Positions 8,489 through 16,299 of a stretch of 64,000 nt of DNA are shown here, one piece after another. This DNA is from Mycolicibacterium duvalii (GTDB lineage Bacteria > Actinomycetota > Actinomycetes > Mycobacteriales > Mycobacteriaceae), in contig NZ_AP022563.1 in the NCBI RefSeq assembly GCF_010726645.1, positions 4,092,001-4,156,000 of the forward strand. The letters are read 5' to 3'. Both the position numbers and the translations under genes were made by a program. The notes below the pieces were generated by a model. That model was not told the origin of the DNA and made no database searches. It saw nothing but the letters and a program-made list of their open reading frames with translations. Every line of letters starts with the position of its first letter. Position 1 is the first letter of the stretch.

Positions 8489-9352
8489 CTAACGCTGCAG
8501 TAGCTCCAGCAGGTAGGCGCCGTATCCGGACTTGGTCAGGCTGCGGGCCCGCGCGGCCAGTTGGTCGTCGTCGATGAAGCCCACCCGCCACGCGGCCTCT
8601 TCGGGCACGCTGATCTTGAGGCCCTGCCGGCGTTCGATGGTGCGGACGAAATCACTGGCGTCCAGCAGGGAGTCGAACGTGCCGGTGTCCAGCCAGGCGG
8701 TGCCCCGGGCGAGCACTTCGACGCCGAGCCGGCCCTGGTCGAGGTAGGTCTGGTTGATCTCGGTGATCTCGTACTCACCGCGGGCGGATTTGCGCAGCGA
8801 CCGGGCGATCTCGACGACGTCGTTGTCGTAGAAGTACAGTCCCGGCACCGCATAGTGGGACTTCGGGGCAACCGGTTTCTCCTCCATGGACAGCGCGGTG
8901 CCGTCGGCGGAGAACTCGACCACGCCGTAGGCGCTCGGGTCGGCGACCCAGTAGGCGAAAATGGCTCCACCGCTGACGTTTTGGAAGCGTGCCAGGCTGG
9001 TGCCCAGCCCGGGTCCGTAGAACACGTTGTCGCCCAGCACCAATGCCACGGTGTCGGTCCCGATGTGGTCGGCACCGATGACGAATGCCTGGGCCAGACC
9101 TTCCGGCTCGGGTTGCACGGCATAGCTCAGGTTGATGCCGAAAGCCGAGCCGTCGCCGAGCAATCGGTGGAACGCCGCGGCATCGTGGGCGGTGGTGATC
9201 ACCAGGATGTCGCGAATGCCCGCCATGATCAGCGTGGACAGCGGGTAGTAGATCAGCGGCTTGTCGTAGACCGGTAGCAGCTGTTTACTCGCGCCCATCG
9301 TGATCGGGTACAGCCGGGTGCCCGAGCCTCCCGCCAGGATGATTCCGCGCAT
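8489..9352 (-). CDS. rmlA: Glucose-1-phosphate thymidylyltransferase RmlA
   Basis: A 287-aa nucleotidyltransferase that makes dTDP-glucose from dTTP and glucose-1-phosphate, the first step of dTDP-L-rhamnose synthesis. In mycobacteria rhamnose forms the linker joining arabinogalactan to peptidoglycan, so the gene is normally essential. The nucleotide-binding GGSGTRLYPIT is at the N-terminus. GASKQLLPVYDKPLIYYPL, LVLGDNVFYG and GTAWLDTGT are all intact, and length matches the family. Its ATG overlaps the TGA of the upstream NTF2-like gene (TGATG), so the two are translationally coupled. It is the last gene of the minus-strand run that starts with udgA. Confidence 0.95.
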   Translation of the reverse strand: MRGIILAGGSGTRLYPITMGASKQLLPVYDKPLIYYPLSTLIMAGIRDILVITTAHDAAAFHRLLGDGSAFGINLSYAVQPEPEGLAQAFVIGADHIGTDTVALVLGDNVFYGPGLGTSLARFQNVSGGAIFAYWVADPSAYGVVEFSADGTALSMEEKPVAPKSHYAVPGLYFYDNDVVEIARSLRKSARGEYEITEINQTYLDQGRLGVEVLARGTAWLDTGTFDSLLDASDFVRTIERRQGLKISVPEEAAWRVGFIDDDQLAARARSLTKSGYGAYLLELLQR

Positions 9353-9720
9353 CAGCCGGTCAGGTCCTCCTCGGTCAGCCCGGTCGCGGCCATCGCGGCG
9401 GCGAGGTCGTCGTGCCGGAACACCGACGTGACGTGGTCGTGGACCACCCGGAACGCCGACGCCGCCGACCCGCTCTCCCCGGTCACCGAGATGATCTGCT
9501 GCTCGACGACGACGACGCCGTCTCGGATGTACATGCGGCCCGGCTCGATCCGGCCGTCCACCGACCGGGTCCAGTCCCGCAGCGCGGCGTGCCCCTGACC
9601 GGCGCCGTCGGCGTCACCGATTTCGATGTCGGGGCTGGACAATTCGAGCAAGGTGTCGGTGTCGCCGGCGTTGAGTGCGTCGTGCCACGCGAGAACGGTG
9701 GCCATCTCGGAGGTGGTCAT
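9352..9720 (-). CDS. Small NTF2/SnoaL-like fold protein
   Basis: A 122-aa soluble protein with the cone-shaped NTF2/SnoaL-type pattern: an N-terminal helix (LAWHDALNAGDTDTLLELSSPDIEIGD), then beta strands and a HDHVTSVFRHDDL segment. Members of this fold include ketosteroid isomerases, polyketide cyclases and binding proteins, and no catalytic set is distinctive enough to assign a reaction. It overlaps rmlA by one base. A promoter element 7 nt upstream of the ATG (TAACTT) suggests it also starts its own leaderless transcript that carries rmlA. Confidence 0.75.
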   Translation of the reverse strand: MTTSEMATVLAWHDALNAGDTDTLLELSSPDIEIGDADGAGQGHAALRDWTRSVDGRIEPGRMYIRDGVVVVEQQIISVTGESGSAASAFRVVHDHVTSVFRHDDLAAAMAATGLTEEDLTG

Positions 9721-9727
9721 CTCGTCG

Positions 9728-9733
9728 AAGTTA
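9728..9733 (-). promoter_or_regulatory. -10 element for a leaderless NTF2-like/rmlA transcript
   Basis: On the minus strand TAACTT (consensus TANNNT) is followed by 7 nt and then the ATG at 9720. This geometry would put the transcription start at or next to the start codon. No Shine-Dalgarno is present. Confidence 0.45.
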
Positions 9734-9741
9734 CTTCACTT

Positions 9742-10488
9742 TCAGAACGGGGTGCGTTCGAGCCAGCTGTCCCAGACCGCCTGGTCGCCGAAAACCTCCA
9801 GGCCGGCGTCGGCGGCGGACCTGCGGCGCAGCGCGGCCAGCAACAGGCCTTCGGCGGGACCGCGCAGCGCGACGGTGCTCTTGCCGTGGTTGTGCGACCA
9901 CCACAGGCCGTCGTCGTCGTGGACGATGGTCCACTCCCCCGTCGGCCCGAGCGATTCGTCGGTGGCGTGCAGGTGGATCGACAGCCCCGGATCCAGCGCC
10001 GGTGGGTGGCGTTTGTCCACGCAGGCCAGCTCGATCCACTCCGAGAGACCGTCGGCGGCCAGGTCGGCGGTGATGCCGACGTCGGCGCCCAGCGCCAGGG
10101 CCGCGTCGGCGCGGTGCACGACGGTCTCGTGCAGCCGGCGTCGCAGCCACCACCCCGGCCGCCGGAGACCGACGAACGTCCACACCCGCGCCTCGCTGCT
10201 GGCCCGGTCGACGGCGTCGATGATCAGTTCGGCGCCCTGCTGCAGCCAGGCGATGGCGCTGTCGATGTCATCGGGCGGCCGGCCGTCTCGCACCTCGCGC
10301 GGGTCCAACGGTTCGTTAAGTCGTTGCGCGATGATCTGTGCGGCCCAACGGTTCCCGCGCCCGACATGCCGGAACAGCTGCTTGAGGTCCCATTCGCCGC
10401 AAGTCGGGACGGGCGTCGCCGGGTCTCCCGATCGGATCAGGTCACCGAAAGCTCGAGTCTGCTCGAGCAGGGCTGCTCGGAAGTCCAC
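9742..10488 (-). CDS. Maleylpyruvate-isomerase-family, mycothiol-dependent-type enzyme
   Basis: A 248-aa protein with the DinB/MDMPI N-terminal four-helix fold: CGEWDLKQLFRHVGRGNRWAA near residue 30-50 and a metal-type HETVVHRADAALALG segment around 140. The C-terminal domain contains LHATDE and a WSHNHGKSTVALRGPAEGLLLAALRR segment. This family binds mycothiol and a divalent metal and includes maleylpyruvate isomerase and mycothiol transferases; the substrate here is unknown. The GTG start lies 1 nt after the P450 stop, so it may act on the P450 product, for instance an electrophile, which is inference. Confidence 0.8.
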   Translation of the reverse strand: MDFRAALLEQTRAFGDLIRSGDPATPVPTCGEWDLKQLFRHVGRGNRWAAQIIAQRLNEPLDPREVRDGRPPDDIDSAIAWLQQGAELIIDAVDRASSEARVWTFVGLRRPGWWLRRRLHETVVHRADAALALGADVGITADLAADGLSEWIELACVDKRHPPALDPGLSIHLHATDESLGPTGEWTIVHDDDGLWWSHNHGKSTVALRGPAEGLLLAALRRRSAADAGLEVFGDQAVWDSWLERTPF

Positions 10489-10489
10489 G

Positions 10490-11827
10490 TCACGAACCTA
10501 GCGCGGCCCGCGCCGTCCCAAGGCTGATCGGCAATGTTGCCCAGCCCCGCAGCACCCGGGTGTCGCGCCGGCTGCCGGACCCCGCCAGCCGTGCGTCGGG
10601 GAAGCGTTCGAAGAACGTCCGCAGGCCCACTTCGCCCTCGGCGCGGGCCAGTGCCGCGCCCAGGCAGAAGTGCCGGCCGCCGGAGAACGACAGGTGCCGG
10701 CCGGCGTTGTCGCGTTCCAGGTCCAGCCGGTTCGGATCGGTGAACACCGCGGGGTCGCGGTTGGCCCCGGCCAGGTAGATGATGACCAGCTCGCCGCGGC
10801 GGATCGCCGTGCCTGCGACCTCGACGTCGCGGCGCGCGATGCGTGCGCTCATCTGCACCGGGGAGTCCAGCCGCAGAATCTCCTCGACCGCGGTCGGCCA
10901 CAGCTGTGGCTGCTCGGCCAGGGTCTCGAGGTGCTCGGGATGCTCGAGCAACAGCCGGATGCCGTTGCCGAGCAGGTTGACCGTGGTTTCGAACCCGGCG
11001 GCGAGCACCAGCCCGGCGGTGGCCTGCAGTTCACGCTCGGACAGCCGCGCCGACTCCTCGGAGTCCTGGCTGGCCCGGATGAGCTGGCTCATCAGATCAT
11101 CACCCGGGTGTCGGCGCAGGTGGTCGAGATGGCCGGTGAGCCACTCGTTGAACCCGACGAGGCCCTGATGCACCTGCTGGTATTGCGGCCAGGACAGGCC
11201 GATGTCCAGGCTCGGGGCGCCGAGTTCACCGAACTGCAGGATCTGCTGGCGGTCCTGCTCGGGGACGCCGAGGATGTCGCTGATCACCGCGACGGGCAGC
11301 TGCGAGCAGTATTCGGCGACGATGTCGACGTTCCCGGTCTGACGTTGCAGGTCGTCGAGCAGACGGTCGGCGGTGTCCTGGACGCGGTCGCGCAGCGCGG
11401 TGACCGCGCGGGTGGTGAACACCGAGGACACCAACTTGCGACACCGGGTGTGATCAGGTGGTTCGATGCTCAGCAGCGACGGCGGTTCGATGGGGTGCAG
11501 CAGGCCCGGATGGGTTTTGCGGTTGACCCAGCGCAGCGGTGCGGGCAGCCCGGAGCCCAGCGCGGAGACGCGGAAGTCGTCGGAACGCAGCAGGTCACTG
11601 GCCACCTGGTGGTCGGCGGTCATCAGCACTGCGCGGCAGCGGACGACCGGGCCGCGGGCCCGTAGTTCCTCACCGAACGCGGCCGGGTCGTCGCGCACGG
11701 TGGGGTCGGCGATCAACCGCGCCTGCGGATCGCCGTCGCGGCGCGCACCGAGCCGTGACATCCCGCGGATCACGCCGTGCAGCGCCAGCCAGCGCACCCG
11801 GTGCCGTAACCGATCGCCTGCCATCAC
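10490..11827 (-). CDS. Cytochrome P450
   Basis: A 445-aa soluble bacterial P450. The I-helix oxygen-activation motif is AGFETT. The K-helix ExxR is EEILR and the haem-binding loop is FSGGRHFCLGAALAR with ligand C388. HTRCRKLVSSVFT marks the C-helix region. It would hydroxylate a lipophilic substrate using a separate ferredoxin, but no ferredoxin gene is adjacent. Its start overlaps the end of the DUF1330-like gene by 4 nt (ATGA) and its stop is next to the mycothiol-type enzyme. I cannot assign a CYP family or substrate. Confidence 0.92.
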   Translation of the reverse strand: MMAGDRLRHRVRWLALHGVIRGMSRLGARRDGDPQARLIADPTVRDDPAAFGEELRARGPVVRCRAVLMTADHQVASDLLRSDDFRVSALGSGLPAPLRWVNRKTHPGLLHPIEPPSLLSIEPPDHTRCRKLVSSVFTTRAVTALRDRVQDTADRLLDDLQRQTGNVDIVAEYCSQLPVAVISDILGVPEQDRQQILQFGELGAPSLDIGLSWPQYQQVHQGLVGFNEWLTGHLDHLRRHPGDDLMSQLIRASQDSEESARLSERELQATAGLVLAAGFETTVNLLGNGIRLLLEHPEHLETLAEQPQLWPTAVEEILRLDSPVQMSARIARRDVEVAGTAIRRGELVIIYLAGANRDPAVFTDPNRLDLERDNAGRHLSFSGGRHFCLGAALARAEGEVGLRTFFERFPDARLAGSGSRRDTRVLRGWATLPISLGTARAALGS

Positions 11828-12147
11828 TCGAGCTTAAGCAGGGGGCGCAAGTCGTCCAACCGGTCGAACAGGTGCCAGATGTAGGACGACGAGCCGTTCT
11901 CCCGGTGGGCGTGCAGGTCGGCCAGGTCAGGGTCGTCGCGGTAGCTGGTGAACGCCTCCGGCGAATCCCATTCGACGAGGATCAGCACGGTGCGTGGTGA
12001 CACGTCGCCGGTGACGGATTCGCGGAAGCGGCCGAGCGCCACCACCCGACCGCCGTGCTTGGCGACCTCGGCCGGGGAGCGTTTCGCGTAGGCCAGGTAC
12101 TCCTCGCGGTCGGCGATGTCGAACAGGTTCAGCGCATAGACGGGCAC
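11824..12147 (-). CDS. DUF1330-like dimeric alpha/beta-barrel protein
   Basis: A 107-aa soluble protein. MPVYALNLFDIADREEYLAY, HGGRVVALGRF and TVLILVEWDSPEAFTSYRDD are the hallmarks of DUF1330, a ferredoxin-like dimeric barrel fold shared with monooxygenases and chlorite-dismutase relatives. No function is established for the family. It overlaps udgA upstream by 19 nt and the P450 downstream by 4 nt, so all three are translated from one message. Confidence 0.75.
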   Translation of the reverse strand: MPVYALNLFDIADREEYLAYAKRSPAEVAKHGGRVVALGRFRESVTGDVSPRTVLILVEWDSPEAFTSYRDDPDLADLHAHRENGSSSYIWHLFDRLDDLRPLLKLE

Positions 12148-13466
12148 GACCCGACGTTACGGCCCAGCGCGTAGGCCCGCCAGCCTGCCTGTTGCCAGCG
12201 CCGCAGATCGAGGCAATTGCGGCCGTCGACAACGACTTTCGCGCGCACCACCGGGCTCAGCGCGGCCGGGTCCAGGCCGACGAACTCCGGCCATTCGGTG
12301 AGCACCAGCACGGCGTCGGCGCGTTCGCAGGCCTCCAGCGCCGACGTCGCATAGCTCAGGGTCGGGAACAACCGCCGGGAATTCTCCATCGCCTTGGGGT
12401 CGTAGACGGTGACGGTGGCACCGTGCAGTTGCAGCAGGCCGGCGACGTTGAGTGCCGGCGAGTCGCGCACGTCGTCGGAGTCGGGTTTGAAGGCCGCGCC
12501 CAGCACCGCGACGGTGGCCCCGAGTAGGGATCCGCCGCACGCCGCGGTGGCCAGCTCGACCATCCGGCTGCGCCGGCGCATGTTGATGCTGTCGACCTCC
12601 CGCAGGAACGTCAGCGCCTCGTTGGCGCCGAGTTCGCCGGCGCGCGCCATGAACGCGCGGATGTCTTTCGGCAGGCAGCCGCCGCCGAAACCGAGACCGG
12701 CGTTGAGGAACCGGCGCCCGATGCGCGCGTCGTAGCCGAGCGCGTCGGCCAACAGGGTGACGTCGGCGTCGGCGGCTTCGCAGACCTCGGCGATGGCGTT
12801 GATGAACGAGATCTTGGTGGCCAGGAACGCGTTGGCCGACACCTTGACCAGTTCGGCGGTCTGCCAGTCGGTGACAAGGAACGGGACGCCGGCGCCGAGC
12901 AGAGGGGCGTAGAGCGCGCGGATCGCGGCCTCGGCCAGCGTCGAGTCGGGCGCGACGCCGACGACGATGCGGTCCGGGTGCAGCGTGTCGTGCACGGCGA
13001 AGCCTTCGCGCAGGAACTCCGGGTTCCAGGCGACTTCGACGTCGACCTCGGTCAGCGCGCGGGCGCGTCGCGCCAGTTCGGCGGCCGTGCCGACCGGGAC
13101 GGTCGACTTGCCGACGATCACCGCCGGACGCGACAGCAGCGGCGCCAGGGTGTCCACCACGGCGTGCACGTGGCGCAGATCGGCGCCGTACTCGCCCTTC
13201 TTCTGCGGCGTCCCGACGCCCAGGAAATGCACCTCGGCGAAGTCCGCGGCCTCGGCGTAGTCGGTGGTGAAGCGCAACCGTCCGGCATCGATGTTGCGCC
13301 GCAACACCTCTGGCAGACCCGGTTCGTAGAACGGCACTTCCCCGTCGGCCAACTTGGCGATCTTGGCGGGGTCGATGTCCACGCCCAGGACGTGGTGACC
13401 CAGCTCGGCCATGCCGGCGGCGTGGGTGGCGCCGAGATAACCGGTGCCGAAGACGGTGCATCGCAT
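12129..13466 (-). CDS. udgA: UDP-glucose 6-dehydrogenase
   Basis: A 445-aa enzyme oxidising UDP-glucose to UDP-glucuronate with 2 NAD+. The Rossmann motif GTGYLGATHAAGMAELGH is at the N-terminus. The catalytic cysteine is C264 in GFGGGCLPKDIRAF and the C-terminal domain has GAAFKPDSDDVRDSPAL. It corresponds to M. tuberculosis udgA (Rv0322). It is the first gene of a six-gene minus-strand run ending with rmlA. A hairpin covers its ribosome-binding region (13468-13483). UDP-glucuronate feeds uronic acids or pentoses of glycolipids and polysaccharides; its precise mycobacterial destination is uncertain. Confidence 0.93.
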   Translation of the reverse strand: MRCTVFGTGYLGATHAAGMAELGHHVLGVDIDPAKIAKLADGEVPFYEPGLPEVLRRNIDAGRLRFTTDYAEAADFAEVHFLGVGTPQKKGEYGADLRHVHAVVDTLAPLLSRPAVIVGKSTVPVGTAAELARRARALTEVDVEVAWNPEFLREGFAVHDTLHPDRIVVGVAPDSTLAEAAIRALYAPLLGAGVPFLVTDWQTAELVKVSANAFLATKISFINAIAEVCEAADADVTLLADALGYDARIGRRFLNAGLGFGGGCLPKDIRAFMARAGELGANEALTFLREVDSINMRRRSRMVELATAACGGSLLGATVAVLGAAFKPDSDDVRDSPALNVAGLLQLHGATVTVYDPKAMENSRRLFPTLSYATSALEACERADAVLVLTEWPEFVGLDPAALSPVVRAKVVVDGRNCLDLRRWQQAGWRAYALGRNVGSCPSMR

Positions 13467-13467
13467 A

Positions 13468-13483
13468 CCGCTTCTCTAAGCGG
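13468..13483 (-). promoter_or_regulatory. Start-proximal hairpin over the udgA ribosome-binding site
   Basis: On the transcript the sequence CCGCTT-AGAG-AAGCGG ends one nucleotide before the udgA ATG. It is a perfect 6-bp stem with a 4-nt loop, and the purine-rich AGAGAAG that could serve as Shine-Dalgarno lies in the loop and right arm. It may limit translation initiation. No known riboswitch or thermometer consensus was recognised. Confidence 0.45.
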
Positions 13484-13542
13484 CACCGGTGTCTGCTTTG
13501 CTACCCGACACCGAGCGTCAGGCCAACGGCAGGTGACGGTTG

Positions 13543-15189
13543 TTACCCGCGCCCGCCGCCCGGCGCGCAGAAGATCAGGAAACATCCGTCGCCGTTGATG
13601 TCGCCGGGCACCCGGCTCCCGGAGTCACCCCGGGACGATCCGCGACCGGAATCTCCGCCTCCCCGGCTGTTGCCGGCCGAACTCGAGCCGCTGCCCGGCC
13701 ATTTCGGTGTCTGGGGCGCCTTCGGAACCGTCGGTACCACGGTGGGTTGGGCGGTCTGGGTCGGCAGGCTCGGCAGTGTCGGCACCGTGGGCCTGGTCGG
13801 TGTCGTGGGCCTGGCGGGCGAGTCGTCATCGTCGTCATCCCACGGCGGCCGCCAGGGCTCCTGCGGTGTGGTGGGTTCGACGGTGCGGGTGGCCTGGGGT
13901 GGAACCCAGCGGGGCCACTGCCGGGGCGGGGCGACGATCACCGGTGGGGGCACCACGACGGGCGGGGCCACCACGGGTACGGGCGCGGGGGGCGGCGCCA
14001 CCGGGGCCGGCGGCGGCGCGGCCGGAACGGGCGCCGGCGCGTTCTCGACGAATACGGTGCGCGGGGCCTGCTGCGGAGCGGGCGCCGGCTGGGGCGCGTC
14101 GGCCACCACCGGCACCGGTGGCTTGATCGTCTCGGGCGGCGGCGCCGGAACCGCCGCCGGGGCCGGTGGCGGGGCCTCCTGTGCGGGCGCCGGTTGGGCG
14201 ATCTGGCTGTTGGGCACGATAGCGCTCTCGGCGGGGCTGGGCCGCTCGTCGGCGGTCGGCCGGATACTGACCGCCAGCGAGATCACCAGCGCGACGACGC
14301 CGATCACGAAGATCGACGACAACGCGCTGCCGACAAGAAGGAATGGCGTGCGTTCCTGCTCCGCCGGACGGGCCTCGGTCGGAGCGAACTCGTCGACCAC
14401 CGGCGCGACCCCGGGGGCCAACTGCGTTTCGGCGCCGGCCAGGCCGGGGTAGGGCGAACCGGCGGTAGGTCCCTCGTCGGGATCCTGCGAATAGGCCAAC
14501 CCCACGGTGCTGGCCTCGAACGCAGGCGCGGCCGCCGAGGCCAGCGCGGCGCCGCGAGCCAGCGCGAGTTCGGCATCGTCGGGAGCGTTCACCGGCATCT
14601 CGACGAGATGTTCGAGGTGCGCTTTGACCGAGCTGACGTCGACACCCGAACCGACCACGAACAACCCCTGCGGCGGGGCGCTCTGCGCGGTGACAGCCTC
14701 GGCCATCTCGGTCAGCACCGCCATCGCGTCAGCGCTGTGCAGGGTGCGGCTGAGCACCTTGACCACCGAGCCGTCCTCGGTCTGCACCACCGACAGCGTC
14801 GCGGTGTCGCGGTTGATGAACAGCAGCGCGGTGGTGTCGTAGCCGACGGCGCGGCCGGCCGCCTGCGCGAGCGAGGCCGCGGCGTGGCCCTCGGAGACCA
14901 GCATGACGTCGTCGATACCGTGGGCGGCCAGCTTGTCGCGCAGGTCGGCGGCCTCGGCGTGATCACTCCAGGCGACGCCGATGGAATGCAAATGGTGACC
15001 GCCCGACTCGGCGCTCTCCCGGGTCCCGAGAACGGCAGCGACGACTTGGTCGGCGACGTTTGCCGGAGCCTCGGTGGACGTGACGTCGAAAGCGTCGTGG
15101 TCGACGGTGACGCCGTCGGCGGACTTCCCTTCCACCAGCACCATGCGGACCGTCGTAGGTGTCATCGACACACCCAGTACGATGTCCAC
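13543..15189 (-). CDS. Single-pass membrane protein: cytosolic actin-like domain, Pro-rich exported tail (DUF7159-like)
   Basis: A 548-aa protein of a mycobacterial family. Residues 1-240 look like a divergent actin/Hsp70-fold module: VDIVLGVSMTPTTVRMVLVEG at the N-terminus, ALLFINRDTATLSVV, and GLFVVGSGVDVSSV. One membrane helix lies near 275-300. About 230 residues of Pro/Ala/Val- then Thr/Pro-rich sequence follow, with DDDDDD and Gly/Ser-rich stretches, ending DINGDGCFLIFCAPGGG. The GTG start at 15189 is chosen because GGAGGGG precedes it and because it begins the conserved block; an ATG 27 nt upstream would add nine unconserved residues. Function is unknown. It faces a 208-nt gap to dcd. 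Confidence 0.75.
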   Translation of the reverse strand: MDIVLGVSMTPTTVRMVLVEGKSADGVTVDHDAFDVTSTEAPANVADQVVAAVLGTRESAESGGHHLHSIGVAWSDHAEAADLRDKLAAHGIDDVMLVSEGHAAASLAQAAGRAVGYDTTALLFINRDTATLSVVQTEDGSVVKVLSRTLHSADAMAVLTEMAEAVTAQSAPPQGLFVVGSGVDVSSVKAHLEHLVEMPVNAPDDAELALARGAALASAAAPAFEASTVGLAYSQDPDEGPTAGSPYPGLAGAETQLAPGVAPVVDEFAPTEARPAEQERTPFLLVGSALSSIFVIGVVALVISLAVSIRPTADERPSPAESAIVPNSQIAQPAPAQEAPPPAPAAVPAPPPETIKPPVPVVADAPQPAPAPQQAPRTVFVENAPAPVPAAPPPAPVAPPPAPVPVVAPPVVVPPPVIVAPPRQWPRWVPPQATRTVEPTTPQEPWRPPWDDDDDDSPARPTTPTRPTVPTLPSLPTQTAQPTVVPTVPKAPQTPKWPGSGSSSAGNSRGGGDSGRGSSRGDSGSRVPGDINGDGCFLIFCAPGGGRG

Positions 15190-15364
15190 TCCACCCCTCC
15201 AAACGATTTGCTGCACTGTTACGTTGTGCGCGCCGGGAAGCCGCCTGGCGAGCCGACACCTCGATACTTCATCGGCGTCGTCAGCGGCGGCGTTACAGCC
15301 ACACCGTTAGCTGACGCGCTGAAGGCGTTTCCTACCGTACTCGCGTGACAGGTGTTTCGTCAGT

Positions 15365-15409
15365 GACGTTTCCCCGGTTCTACCGAGCGACGTTTCCTCA
15401 GTTCGACCG
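15365..15409. repeat. 21-bp direct repeat at the 3' end of dcd
   Basis: GACGTTTCC(C/T)C(G/A)GTTC(T/G)ACCG occurs at 15365-15385 and again at 15389-15409 with 18 of 21 bases identical. The second copy includes the stop and last codons of dcd; the first lies just beyond. It looks like a small local duplication. There is no integrase or tRNA at this end, so I do not call it an attachment site. Confidence 0.5.
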
Positions 15410-15970
15410 GATGAAATTCTGGTAGGACCGCGACGGCGTGGGGCCGCGCTGGCCCTGGTATTTCGACCCCGCGCTGGCGCTGCCGTAGGGGTTCTCGGCG
15501 GGACTGGTCAGCCGCAGCAGACACAGCTGGCCGATCTTCATCCCCGGCCACAGGGTGATGGGCAGGTTGGCTACATTGGACAACTCCAGCGTGATGTGCC
15601 CCGAGAAACCGGGGTCGATGAACCCCGCCGTCGAGTGCGTGAGCAGCCCGAGGCGCCCGAGCGAGGACTTGCCCTCCAGCCGGCCGGCGAGATCATCGGG
15701 CAACGTGCACCGTTCCAGCGTGGCGCCGAGCACGAACTCGCCCGGATGCAGCACGAACGGCTCCCCCTCCTTGGGCTCCACCAGGCTGGTCAGATCGTCC
15801 TGGCGCTGGGCCGGGTCGATATGGGTGTAGCGGGTGTTGTTGAACACCCGAAACAGGTTGTCGAGGCGGACGTCGACCGAGGACGGCTGGATCAGACTGT
15901 CGTCGAACGGGTCGAGGCCGAGCCTTCCGGCGTCGAGCTCGGCCCGGATGTCGCGGTCGGAAAGCAGCAC
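15398..15970 (-). CDS. dcd: dCTP deaminase, probably bifunctional with dUTPase activity
   Basis: A 190-aa enzyme matching the length of M. tuberculosis Dcd (Rv0321), which converts dCTP to dUMP. Present are LLSDRDIRAELDAGRLGLDPFD, IQPSSVDVRLDN, the core GRLEGKSSLGRLGLLTHSTAGFIDPGFSGHITLELSN split here around SSLGR and the catalytic-glutamate region, and the C-terminal YGSASAGSKYQGQRGPTPS tail that closes on the nucleotide. The GTG at 15970 gives exactly the family N-terminus (MLLSDRDI); upstream in-frame codons would add 32 unconserved residues. A -10 element sits 6 nt upstream, so the mRNA is probably leaderless. Confidence 0.95.
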   Translation of the reverse strand: MLLSDRDIRAELDAGRLGLDPFDDSLIQPSSVDVRLDNLFRVFNNTRYTHIDPAQRQDDLTSLVEPKEGEPFVLHPGEFVLGATLERCTLPDDLAGRLEGKSSLGRLGLLTHSTAGFIDPGFSGHITLELSNVANLPITLWPGMKIGQLCLLRLTSPAENPYGSASAGSKYQGQRGPTPSRSYQNFIRSN

Positions 15971-15976
15971 GGGTCG

Positions 15977-15982
15977 AGGGTA
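15977..15982 (-). promoter_or_regulatory. -10 element for a leaderless dcd transcript
   Basis: On the minus strand TACCCT is followed by 6 nt and the GTG at 15970. There is no Shine-Dalgarno. This supports the chosen start. Confidence 0.5.
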
Positions 15983-16119
15983 GCGGTCAGCGGGTGCGGC
16001 CGAGTGTTGACGTATGTACCGCCTGGCCGCCACAGGCGGGACCACAACTCGACACTCGACGGTCACGCCCCGGATGACCTGCGCCGTCCGGTTCAGTGTT
16101 AGCCTTCCGGTTCGAGCAT

Positions 16120-16193
16120 GCCGGTGTAGTTCAATGGCAGAACATCAGCTTCCCAAGCTGAATACGCGGGTTCGATTCCCGTCACCGGCTCCA
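16120..16193 (+). tRNA. tRNA-Gly (anticodon CCC)
   Basis: A complete 74-nt cloverleaf with encoded CCA. The acceptor stem GCCGGTG/CACCGGC is perfect. The D-arm is GTTC...GAAC, the anticodon stem is TCAGC/GCTGA around loop TTCCCAA (anticodon CCC), and the T-arm is GCGGG-TTCGATT-CCCGT. A -10-like TAGCCT lies at 16100-16105. The position next to dcd matches the M. tuberculosis arrangement as I recall it. The 3' end shows no duplicated copy nearby that would mark an integration site. Confidence 0.95.
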
Positions 16194-16259
16194 GTTTGAT
16201 CAGCGGCGCGCCGGCCACAACTGCCGCGCGTCCGTAGCCGCTCCCGCACTGATTGATCC

Positions 16260-16280
16260 GGTTAGGATGCATGCCTAACC
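16260..16280. promoter_or_regulatory. Metal-box-like palindrome GGTTAGG-N7-CCTAACC
   Basis: A 21-bp inverted repeat has perfect 7-bp arms and a 7-nt centre (ATGCATG), 19 nt upstream of the next start codon. A -10-like TAGGAT (16263-16268) lies inside it. The arms equal those of IdeR/DtxR boxes (TTAGG...CCTAA), but IdeR sites have 9 bases between these pentamers and here there are 7. A DtxR-family or other metal regulator is plausible; canonical IdeR binding is not assured. Confidence 0.5.
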
Positions 16281-16299
16281 AAATCGACGGGGGGATCTG

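Noticed and set aside
16120..16193. tRNA-Gly as an integration site
   Set aside because: No integrase, no partial 3' tRNA copy and no phage or island genes within reach in this window.
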